From Urbifossiella limnaea (GTDB lineage: Bacteria > Planctomycetota > Planctomycetia > Gemmatales > Gemmataceae), in contig NZ_CP036273.1 of assembly GCF_007747215.1 (NCBI RefSeq), forward strand, positions 4,510,322-4,574,321: DNA of 64,000 nucleotides, read 5' to 3'. This document shows, one piece after another, positions 17,792-24,175 of the stretch (positions within the stretch are counted from its first letter, which is position 1; every line of letters begins with the position of its first letter). A program made the translations under genes and the position numbers. Below the pieces are notes generated by a model. That model was not told the DNA's origin and searched no databases. It saw only the letters and a program-made list of their open reading frames with translations.

Positions 17792-17998
17792 ATGGAGCTC
17801 CTCGACCTGGATGACATCTTCGACGACGACCGTCCGGCCGTCCCGCGGTTGCCCGATCTGAGCCCGGACGACCTGTCCCCCGAGTGGTGGGAGGTGTACC
17901 ACGAGCGCGCCGCCATCCGCGAGTGGTGCGGTGGTCTGCCGCGCGAACTGGCCGAGCACTACGCCCTGATCGACACTCTCGAACAGATGAAGCACTAA
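17792..17998 (+). CDS. small acidic protein
   Basis: A 68-residue acidic protein beginning MELLDLDDIFDDDRP, with a Trp-rich middle (PEWWEVYHERAAIREWCGG). No domain is recognised. It lies 152 bp after the ATPase gene on the same strand and ends the replication-type module, just before the cassette region. An anti-restriction or single-strand-binding accessory role would fit its size and charge but is not supported by any motif. Confidence 0.5.
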   Translation: MELLDLDDIFDDDRPAVPRLPDLSPDDLSPEWWEVYHERAAIREWCGGLPRELAEHYALIDTLEQMKH

Positions 17999-18000
17999 TC

Positions 18001-18384
18001 ACTTTGCCTACTTGACCGCGGCTATCGCGTCGGGAGCCCGAACCGCACTCCACACGCCTCTCCGCACCCCTCAGGAAACCGGCGGAAAACCATTCCTCCG
18101 CGCGCGGAGGGAGTCCAATTCCGCCATCCCTCGTACTCATGGCCCCTCCGGTAGCGGTGACCGGCGCGATCGATCGCCTCTGATTCCTGCTGCATATCCG
18201 GCCGTACTATGCAGCAGACCCGGTCTGCATAGTACGGCACGGCCGGCGGCGGGCGGTTCCCGGACTGTTGACCCCGTGCGGAGTTGCGGTTACTGTCCCC
18301 GGGAGGCGGCCAGTGATCTGCAGTCCGGGCCGCCGTACTCTGCGGATCTGCGGAATTGATGGTTCGGCCACCGGAGGTGCCTCG
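18001..18384 (+). promoter_or_regulatory. leader of first cassette cluster, attI-like candidate
   Basis: This 384-bp stretch holds no convincing gene. It contains three copies of GCCGTACTaTGC: direct at 18201-18212, inverted at 18227-18238 and direct with one change at 18332-18343. The first two are the arms of a hairpin (18202-18214 with 18225-18237, 13 bp perfect). A bare core GTTCGGC at 18362-18368 follows, not preceded by the inner boxes of an attC-like site. In integrons a lone core with nearby repeats marks attI, where the first cassette is inserted. No integrase gene adjoins it, so this stays a candidate. Confidence 0.4.
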
Positions 18385-18825
18385 TTGACGTGCGTGTACG
18401 TGGCCCTCGCGCTCGTCGTGTTGGTCGCGGTCGGCGTCATCGCGGAACGGCACCGCACCCGCCGGATCGCGGCCGGTCGGGTCGGGGAGACGTTCGACAC
18501 GTTCGTCGCAGGGTTCTCGTCGGGTGACGCCCCTCCCGAGGTCCTGCGGGCGGTGTACGCTCAGCTCCAGGACTGGTGCTCGGACGCGGTGGATGCGTTC
18601 CCGGTCCGGGCGGAGGACAACCTCCGCCGTGTGTACGGGCTAATCGAGGAGGACCTCGACGACCAGGTGCTAGCGGTCGTCGCCCGCTGCGGCCGGCGAC
18701 TCGCACCTGCCGAGCGGCTACGGGCGATCACGCCGGTCGAGACCGTCCGGGACTTCGTTCGGTTCGTCGCCGCGTGCCCCGAGGTGGCCGAACCCGGCGC
18801 TGCAGCAGACGGCCCCCGCCCGTAG
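18385..18825 (+). CDS. cassette gene 1: membrane-anchored hypothetical protein
   Basis: A 146-residue protein with an N-terminal membrane segment (CVYVALALVVLVAVGVIA) and a soluble helical remainder (VLRAVYAQLQDWCSDAV). No known domain. The start is a TTG at 18385, seven bases after GGAGG (18373-18377), which itself sits just after the GTTCGGC core; a GTG at 18394 is an alternative. The last residues (EPGAAADGPRP) are encoded inside the following attC-like site. It is the first gene of the first cassette cluster. Confidence 0.6.
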   Translation: MTCVYVALALVVLVAVGVIAERHRTRRIAAGRVGETFDTFVAGFSSGDAPPEVLRAVYAQLQDWCSDAVDAFPVRAEDNLRRVYGLIEEDLDDQVLAVVARCGRRLAPAERLRAITPVETVRDFVRFVAACPEVAEPGAAADGPRP

Positions 18826-18881
18826 GTTTTTCGTGACCATTGCTCACACGGCGGGGGCCGCTGCTGAGCTATCTGTTCGGC
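18787..18881 (+). repeat. attC-like cassette recombination site 1
   Basis: A 95-bp imperfect palindrome. The outer box GCCGAAC (18787) pairs with GTTCGGC (ending 18881). After an unpaired spacer, GCTGCAGCAGAC pairs with GCTGCTGAGC, leaving an extra G and an extra A unpaired seven bases apart. The stem continues as GGCCCCCGCC with GGCGGGGGCC. This is the R''-L''-L'-R' layout of integron attC sites with two extrahelical bases. The core differs from the usual GTTRRRY by a C at its fourth base. Confidence 0.8.
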
Positions 18882-18900
18882 GGCGGAGGGGGTTGATGGA

Positions 18901-19488
18901 ATGGCGCGAGGGATGCAGTTCATGGCGGTATGCGAAGACCTGCTCGCCGTCTTGTCTCGGATCGAGCGGCACGTGCCGTTGACTTACCGCTTGTGCTTCG
19001 CCCCCACGCCGGAGCCGACGACGTGGGACGCCGCTGCTGCAATCAATGACTTGGGGGTGGCAGTCGAGGGCGGGGCGAACAATCAGAAGCGTTACTTAGT
19101 CATGCCGACTGCGAGTCCGTTTACGCCTTACGTGACAACCTTCCCCAACGGCGAAACGCTGGGCCGCGTGTACCCGGAGGGTAACCCGGACTCGGTGGTT
19201 CTTACGCCGGCGGGTCTGTACTCCGACTGGTGCATCGTGGGCGGCAACTTCGGCGTCGCGCTGCCAAAACCCTCCGGGTACGACTTGGTGGCAGCGTTGC
19301 AGCGAGCGGTTCGCGCCGAGTTCCGCAAGGTGGGAACGTGCTACGTCGGTCCGAAAGCGTATGACTTGGCGGAATCGGGCGTGCGGCTGGCGATTAGTAC
19401 GAGGGCAGACCCGAAGTCGGACCTCCGGCTGCCCAAACGGAAAAGGCACGCCGAACCAGGTAGCGTGTTGTCAAGTGGCGATTCGTGA
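18901..19488 (+). CDS. cassette gene 2: hypothetical protein, 3' end altered by IS110-group insertion
   Basis: A 195-residue protein of unknown function, with no membrane segment and no motif that I recognise. The start follows GGCGGAGG just after the GTTCGGC core. The sequence reads AEP at 19450-19457 and then enters the insertion sequence, adding GSVLSSGDS before a stop. In cassettes 1 and 3 the equivalent position continues as EPxAAADGPRx through the attC-like site, so the original C-terminus was probably that tail. The insertion changes only the last residues and the protein may still work. Confidence 0.65.
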   Translation: MARGMQFMAVCEDLLAVLSRIERHVPLTYRLCFAPTPEPTTWDAAAAINDLGVAVEGGANNQKRYLVMPTASPFTPYVTTFPNGETLGRVYPEGNPDSVVLTPAGLYSDWCIVGGNFGVALPKPSGYDLVAALQRAVRAEFRKVGTCYVGPKAYDLAESGVRLAISTRADPKSDLRLPKRKRHAEPGSVLSSGDS

Positions 19489-20472
19489 CGCGAACACCGG
19501 GTCGAACGGCTTTCGGCTCTTGAGCACCCCGTAGCAGATCATCACCAGCTTCCGCATGCACGCGCCCACCGCCTGCATCTTCGGCTTCCCGGCCGCCACC
19601 AGGCGGTCGAAGAAGGCCTTGAGGACGGGGTTGAACCGGATCGCGGTCAGCGTCGGCAGGTACAGCGCCTTCCGCAGCCGGGCGTTCCCGGACTTCGACA
19701 GCCGGGTCCGCTTCTTGACGCTCGTCCCGCTCGTGAACTCCCGCGGCGACAGCCCGCAGTACGCCGCCGCGGCCTGGGCGCTCGGCACCCGGGCGACCGG
19801 CGGCAGCTCGGCCAGCACGGTCGAGGCGGTCTGCGACCCGACCCCCGAGATGCTGACCAGCAGCTCCGCGTCGGCGGCGAGCGCCGGGGTGGCTGCGATG
19901 AGCGCGTCGGCCGCCTTCTGCATGGCGTCGGCCTCCTTGCCGAGGAGCTTCACGACGCGGGCCACCGACTTCCGCGCGGCCGGGGTCAGGAGCGGGGATT
20001 CGAGCCGGGCCTTCTCGCTCGCGGCGAGAGCCCGGAGGTCGTCCCGCCGGCGGACGAACGCCTGCAATTCCCGGACTTCCGCGGTCGGCGGGGTCCAGGC
20101 GGGCGGGGCCTCGTCGCGGGTGTAGGCGGCGATCAGCTGGGCGTCGGCCTTGTCCGTCTTGTTCCGCCGGCCGCGCATCACCCCGGCGTACTTGACCCGG
20201 GTCGGGTTGATGACGCTGACCGCCCGGCCGGCGGCGTGGAGGTGGCGGGCGAGGGCGTCCTCGTACCCGCCGGTGGACTCCATCCCGTAGCGGGCCGTCG
20301 CCCCGGCCCCGTGGCCGTCGGCCCAGGCGAGGACGGCGGCGAACCCGCCCGCGGTGTTGGGGAACGCCTTCACCCGGGCCTTCCCGTCGGGGGTCAGGAG
20401 GCAGGCGTCGAAGGTGGCCTTGGAGACATCGATCCCGATCACGGCGGTCGCGGTCGCGGCGGTGGTGCCCAC
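19471..20472 (-). CDS. IS110-family transposase (DEDD, RNA-guided recombinase)
   Basis: A 333-residue protein. The DEDD catalytic residues are visible: VIGIDVSKATFD (first Asp), YGMESTGGYE (Glu) and KTDKADAQLIAAY (Asp pair). The C-terminal transposase_20 domain is at about 195-290 (LLVSISGVGSQTASTVLAEL, then AAYCGLSPREFTSG and RLSKSGNARLRKAL). The start is a GTG at 20472 with GGGGAGGG upstream. Family length is typical, so the gene looks intact. Members cut and join DNA as guided by a non-coding RNA from the same element. Confidence 0.93.
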   Translation of the reverse strand: MGTTAATATAVIGIDVSKATFDACLLTPDGKARVKAFPNTAGGFAAVLAWADGHGAGATARYGMESTGGYEDALARHLHAAGRAVSVINPTRVKYAGVMRGRRNKTDKADAQLIAAYTRDEAPPAWTPPTAEVRELQAFVRRRDDLRALAASEKARLESPLLTPAARKSVARVVKLLGKEADAMQKAADALIAATPALAADAELLVSISGVGSQTASTVLAELPPVARVPSAQAAAAYCGLSPREFTSGTSVKKRTRLSKSGNARLRKALYLPTLTAIRFNPVLKAFFDRLVAAGKPKMQAVGACMRKLVMICYGVLKSRKPFDPVFASRIAT

Positions 20473-20664
20473 GGTGTCCCTCCCCTCATGCTCACGGATG
20501 CGGGGTCGGCTCGGGGGAGTCGCCCGCCGGGTAGCGTCCGAGGTCGAGGAGCACCGGCGGTCGGGCCGCCACCTGGTTCACGAGGTCGGAGCCTCATCCG
20601 CTGCATGCGGTTGATCCGACCGCCGGGCTGTCGCCTCAACGACCCCGGTAGGGTAACATGTGAG
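20473..20664 (-). ncRNA. candidate bridge RNA of the IS110-group element
   Basis: This 192-bp leader upstream of the transposase holds no gene. It contains a possible guide loop: GGTTC (antisense to GAACC of the left target half) and CGCTGCA (same sense as the right target half), flanking a short hairpin GAGG/CCTC at about 20575-20607. The matches are only 5 and 7 bases, so chance is possible. The assignment rests mainly on position, since IS110-group bridge RNAs are encoded here. Confidence 0.35.
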
Positions 20665-20767
20665 CAGCTGCAGCAGACGGCGGGGGCATGTAGCATTTCT
20701 GGAGTTCAAAGCTCACTCGGCCCCCGCCGCTGCTGAGCATGTCGTTCGGCCACCGGAGGCGCAGCGA

Positions 20768-21202
20768 GTGGCGACGCACGACTTCGACAAGCTGCTCGCG
20801 TTCATGGAGCGGTTGCCGGCGATTCGATTGCCGGCCGGCCGGAAGTCGATCGGCCGCGGCTCGTTCCCCAACGGGAACTGGTGGATGAAGTTCTCGCTCG
20901 ATACCAAGCACCCGCTGGCTTGGCGGCACGTACAGGAACTTGGATTCGTCCTCAACTACGTATCAGTTGAGGAGCGGTTGCCGACGGTGTTCATGCCGGT
21001 GTCTCCGCCACCGTACCTGAACGGTGGCGTGGAGTTTCTGTCGTGGGTGATCGAATCGACGGACCCATCGTTCACCCCCGACACCTGCGTCGAGTGGTTG
21101 GAGGGCCGGCTGCCGCGGCCGGTCGATGATCTCAGCCAGTGGCGCAGCGGCGGCGACGAAGAGGCCGAACCCCGCGCTGCAGCAGACGGCCCCCGCCTGT
21201 AG
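20768..21202 (+). CDS. cassette gene 3: hypothetical protein
   Basis: A 144-residue soluble protein of unknown function. The start is a GTG at 20768, shortly after CACCGGAGG behind the core. The sequence is rich in aromatic residues (NGNWWMKFSLDTKHPLAW). The C-terminal tail EPRAAADGPRL is encoded by the attC-like site, as in cassette 1. No catalytic motif is recognised. Confidence 0.65.
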   Translation: MATHDFDKLLAFMERLPAIRLPAGRKSIGRGSFPNGNWWMKFSLDTKHPLAWRHVQELGFVLNYVSVEERLPTVFMPVSPPPYLNGGVEFLSWVIESTDPSFTPDTCVEWLEGRLPRPVDDLSQWRSGGDEEAEPRAAADGPRL

Positions 21203-21259
21203 GTTTCTCGTGACCACAGCTCACACTGGCGGGTGCCGCTGCTGAGCTGGATGTTCGGC
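21164..21259 (+). repeat. attC-like site 3
   Basis: A 96-bp site from GCCGAAC to GTTCGGC with inner boxes GCTGCAGCAGAC and GCTGCTGAGC and the stem GGCCCCCGCC/GGCGGGTGCC. It is closest in sequence to site 1, including the loop (TTTCTCGTGACC versus TTTTTCGTGACC). The gene upstream ends within it. Confidence 0.8.
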
Positions 21260-21280
21260 CGCAGAAGGCGCGGATAACAC

Positions 21281-21811
21281 GTGAAGGTGCAGGCCCGTAT
21301 CCCGCTGCCGCCGGACGTTCGCCGGGAGATCGACCGGGTTCGGCTGGCGTACAACCCGGAGCGGGCGGCGGGCAACCCGGCCCACGTCACCGTGGCCTAC
21401 CAGGATGAAGCTCCGGACCCGGCGTTGCTGGTCGAGCGGGTGCGTCGGGCCGCTGCCCAGATCCGGCGGTTCCGGCTGGCAGTCGGCGTGCCGGCCCGGT
21501 TCCCGCCCCCCGTGGTCGGGGCGTTCCTTCCGGTCGCCGACCCGGCCGGCGGGGTGGCGTCCGTCCGGGACGTGGTGCTGGCCCCGCCGTTCACCCGCCG
21601 CGGGCGGTTCGGGCTACACGTCACCCTGTTGCACCCGGATCAGGGGGCGCGGCTGGAGGCGGCGTGGCCGGCGTTCGCGGGGCTGCCGCAGGTCGGCGAG
21701 TTCGCGGTCACGGAGTTGCAGGTGGTCGGCCCGGACAACGCAGTCATCGCCGTGTTCCCGCTGGCCCCAGACGCCGAACCCGCCGCTGCACCTGACCCGG
21801 CGGGCCTGTAG
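21281..21811 (+). CDS. cassette gene 4: 2H phosphoesterase (LigT/2'-5' RNA ligase-like)
   Basis: A 176-residue protein with the two HxTx motifs of the 2H phosphoesterase superfamily: PAHVTVAYQ near residue 35 and FGLHVTLLHP near residue 112, in the spacing expected for the duplicated fold. These enzymes open or form 2'-5' or cyclic phosphodiester bonds in RNA or nucleotides; some remove nucleotide second messengers. The substrate cannot be told from sequence. The start is a GTG at 21281. The tail (DAEPAAAPDPAGL) runs into the attC-like site. It is the cassette gene with the clearest enzyme assignment. Confidence 0.8.
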   Translation: MKVQARIPLPPDVRREIDRVRLAYNPERAAGNPAHVTVAYQDEAPDPALLVERVRRAAAQIRRFRLAVGVPARFPPPVVGAFLPVADPAGGVASVRDVVLAPPFTRRGRFGLHVTLLHPDQGARLEAAWPAFAGLPQVGEFAVTELQVVGPDNAVIAVFPLAPDAEPAAAPDPAGL

Positions 21812-21866
21812 GCTTCTCGCGTGTCATTACTCCCGCACCGGCCGGCAGGTGAGCTAATCGTTCGGC
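21773..21866 (+). repeat. attC-like site 4, divergent inner boxes
   Basis: A 94-bp site from GCCGAAC (21773) to GTTCGGC (21860). The inner boxes differ from the others but still pair: GCACCTGAC with CAGGTGAGC, then CCGGCGGGCC with GGCCGG. The changes on both arms keep the hairpin, which is strong evidence that structure is selected. Confidence 0.75.
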
Positions 21867-21881
21867 GACGGAGGCGAGCCG

Positions 21882-22325
21882 ATGGCGTTGCGGAAGCGCG
21901 GCAAGTGGCGGTATGGCGACAGCCAAGCCGACATCCGCGCCGAGATCGTCCGATACAGCAAGGAGAACGGCTATCTCGCCGAACACTTCGCAGACGCGGT
22001 GTGCGCGTGTGGCGGCAAGGTGTTCGGCTTGCTGGTGGATGACAGCGCCGGCGTGGCTCTCCGAGTCTGCGTGGCGTGCGACGCCGAGGTCCACCCGATC
22101 GCGGATAGTGCGAACTTCATGGACGAGGCCGAGGAGGAGGATACCGCATGCCCCTGCGGCGAGGAGGGGTTCGAGATTACGGTTGGTGTTGCCCTGTACG
22201 ACGACAGCGAGGACGTGCGGTGGCTGTACGTCGGATGCCGCTGCATCGCGTGTGGGCTGACCGCGGTGTATGGCGACTGGAAGAACGAGTTCAACGGCTA
22301 TCGAGAGCTTCTGGCGCGGGTGTAG
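21882..22325 (+). CDS. cassette gene 5: cysteine-rich hypothetical protein
   Basis: A 147-residue protein with paired cysteines that could bind zinc (VCACGGK, RVCVACDAE, TACPCGEEG, CRCIACG). The spacing suggests two zinc ribbons. An acidic stretch (DEAEEEDTA) separates them. No family is recognised. The start follows GACGGAGG behind the core. The stop lies just before the next attC-like site. Confidence 0.65.
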   Translation: MALRKRGKWRYGDSQADIRAEIVRYSKENGYLAEHFADAVCACGGKVFGLLVDDSAGVALRVCVACDAEVHPIADSANFMDEAEEEDTACPCGEEGFEITVGVALYDDSEDVRWLYVGCRCIACGLTAVYGDWKNEFNGYRELLARV

Positions 22326-22332
22326 GCAAGAC

Positions 22333-22422
22333 GCCGAACCCGTCACTGCAGCAGACGGCCGCCTCATAGTCGATTCGTGAGGACAGCGCCCACGGCGGCC
22401 GCTGCTGAGTTCGATGTTCGGC
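22333..22422 (+). repeat. attC-like site 5
   Basis: A 90-bp site, GCCGAAC to GTTCGGC, inner boxes CTGCAGCAGAC and GCTGCTGAG, stem GGCCGCC with GGCGGCC. Loop sequence GATTCGTGAGGAC resembles the other sites. Confidence 0.8.
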
Positions 22423-22465
22423 GGCGGATGTAGACCGCGATTGCTCGTCTGTATTGGGAGACCGT

Positions 22466-23155
22466 ATGCCACACAGCGAGCGACACCGGACGGAACGCAT
22501 CGGCTGGCTGCGTGCGGCCGTCATGGGGGCGAACGACGGCATCGTATCAACCGCGAGCCTCATCTTGGGCGTCGCGGCCGCCCACGCGACCAGCCACGAC
22601 ATCTTGGTCGCGGGGGTCGCCGGGTTGGTCGCCGGGGCGATGTCGATGGCGGCCGGTGAGTATGTCTCGGTCAGTTCCCAGGCCGATACCGAACAGGCCG
22701 ACCTCGCCCGCGAGCGCCAGGAACTCGCGAGCGACCCGTCCGCCGAGCTTGCGGAACTCACGGCGATCTACGTCAAGCGTGGCCTCGACCCGTCGCTCGC
22801 GAAACAGGTCGCCGAGCAACTCACGGCCCGTGGCGCTTTGGCCGCCCATTCCCGTGACGAACTCGGCACGTCCGAGTTGCTCGTCGCGCGGCCCGTCCAG
22901 GCGGCGCTCGCCTCGGCGGGGACATTCGCCGTTGGCGCGGCGTTGCCCTTACTGGCGGTGGTCATTGCCCCGGGTGCGTATCTCATCCCCCTTGTCGCAG
23001 GAGCTTCGATCATCTTCCTCGCGACTCTGGGCGGTGTCGCCGCGTACGTTGGTGGCGCAGGCGCGACGAGAGGTGCTGTCCGAGTTACCTTTTGGGGAGC
23101 ACTCGCGATGGCCATCACTGCCGGCGTCGGAGCGTTATTCGGTACGGCCGTGTGA
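22466..23155 (+). CDS. cassette gene 6: VIT1/CCC1-family membrane transporter
   Basis: A 229-residue membrane protein of the VIT1/CCC1 (vacuolar iron/manganese transporter) family. The N-terminal signature is LRAAVMGANDGIVSTASLI, followed by helices around VAGVAGLVAGAMSMAAGEYVS, a cytoplasmic stretch (residues 70-140) and three C-terminal helices. Members move Fe2+ or Mn2+ out of the cytoplasm. The ATG at 22466 has GGGAG upstream; an in-frame ATG at 22454 is less likely. A second, interrupted copy is at 32795. No attC-like site follows this gene, so this cassette is incomplete or the cluster was broken here. Confidence 0.88.
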   Translation: MPHSERHRTERIGWLRAAVMGANDGIVSTASLILGVAAAHATSHDILVAGVAGLVAGAMSMAAGEYVSVSSQADTEQADLARERQELASDPSAELAELTAIYVKRGLDPSLAKQVAEQLTARGALAAHSRDELGTSELLVARPVQAALASAGTFAVGAALPLLAVVIAPGAYLIPLVAGASIIFLATLGGVAAYVGGAGATRGAVRVTFWGALAMAITAGVGALFGTAV

Positions 23156-23284
23156 GTGATGCTGGTCGAACGTTGTCACGGCAGAAAACCAAGACTCCGA
23201 ACGACAACCTCGGCGACAGGAGAATCCGGTGTTCGTAGAATAACCGTCAGAAAGAGGATTGCGAGGGCCACCCCGACTCGTGCG

Positions 23285-23740
23285 ATGGTGCTGAACGTCA
23301 TCGCCGATGATGCGGTCCGCCACGCCCTCAACCAGGCCTTTCAGAAGGCCGTGTTCAGCGTCCGGGAAGCCCGCAGCGGCCTCGAGGCCCTGCGGCTGGC
23401 GGACGAGGTTCCGGCCCTCGTCGCCCTTGACGCCCGGCTGCCGGACCTGCCCGGGGCCGAGGTCTGCAACCGCCTCCGGTATCGTCCCGGGACGGCCGCC
23501 ACCCCCGTCCTTCACGTCGCCGCGCCGGGCGGGCCGCCGGCCGCGGCCCCCGACGGCACGGCGCTGCCGGCCCTGTCCCCCGAGCGGGTGGTGGCCAGAG
23601 CCCAATCGCTCCTCTGGGCCAGCCGGACCGAGCACCTGTTCCGCGGGTTCCTGGAGGCCGCCCCCGACGCCGTCGCCCTGGCGGACGCCGCCGGTGCCAT
23701 CGTCTACGTGAACGCCCGCCTCGAGGGCCTGTTCGGCTAG
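23285..23740 (+). pseudogene. response-regulator receiver plus truncated PAS fragment
   Basis: A 151-residue open frame. Residues 1-115 look like a receiver domain (LNVIADDAVRHALNQAF, then VALDARLPDLPGAEVCNRL with a candidate phospho-acceptor Asp and a conserved proline). A PAS domain begins at LFRGFLEAAPDAVALADAAG and stops after VNARLEGLFG, at the point where it would continue into the PAS core. It is probably the 5' remnant of a hybrid receiver-PAS-histidine kinase gene. No cassette boundary adjoins it. Confidence 0.6.
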
Positions 23741-24175
23741 CCCCCCATGGTGTTTGGGAGGTCGCAGAGCTGGGGTCAAGCACCTCAAAAGAGAATCACC
23801 GATGGGTTGACCGCGCGGGGCGTCATCACCATGTGATCGTAGCCGTGGGGTACGATGAGGCGGAGTGGGTGTTCGTCACCCCCGCCGGCTAACCCCGCCG
23901 CGCGACACTTCCTGTTGATTTCGGGGCTGCCCATGCCGCGACTGGTCGAGGACGCCGGGGGCGAGCTGTCCGCGGGCTACGTGTTCAAGTGCGTCCGGTG
24001 GCAGGGGGCGACCCGCGGCTCGGACACCGTCGGCGGGCGGCTGGTGCTGTGGGAGCTCGCCCCAGGCGGGGTCTTCGTCGCCCACCCCGCGGCCGACCCC
24101 CGGGCGGACTCGCCCGCGTACCTCCTCGCCGTGGTCGAGACGCCCGTCCCGTCGGGCGGGATGCGGCGGTGGTGG

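Larger units (their letters stand above)
19458..20664 (-). mobile_element. IS110-group insertion sequence in attC-like site
   Basis: An element of about 1.2 kb with a single transposase gene, inserted in the outer/inner spacer of an attC-like site. The left non-coding end is only about 13 bp while 192 bp lie upstream of the transposase start, the arrangement expected of the IS110 group, whose bridge RNA is encoded upstream of the gene. No terminal inverted repeats or target duplication are evident, as usual for this family. Ends are placed from the attC comparison and may be off by a few bases. Confidence 0.75.
19450..20750 (+). repeat. attC-like site 2, split by IS110-group element
   Basis: The outer box GCCGAAC is at 19450-19456. 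The rest of the site resumes at about 20665 with AGCTGCAGCAGACGGCGGGG and runs to GTTCGGC at 20744-20750. Between them lies the insertion sequence, placed in the unpaired spacer between the outer and inner boxes. The long stem here reads GGCGGGGGC with GCCCCCGCC, the opposite G/C order to site 1, so pairing is kept while sequence is not. The extra A is in the same place. Confidence 0.78.
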
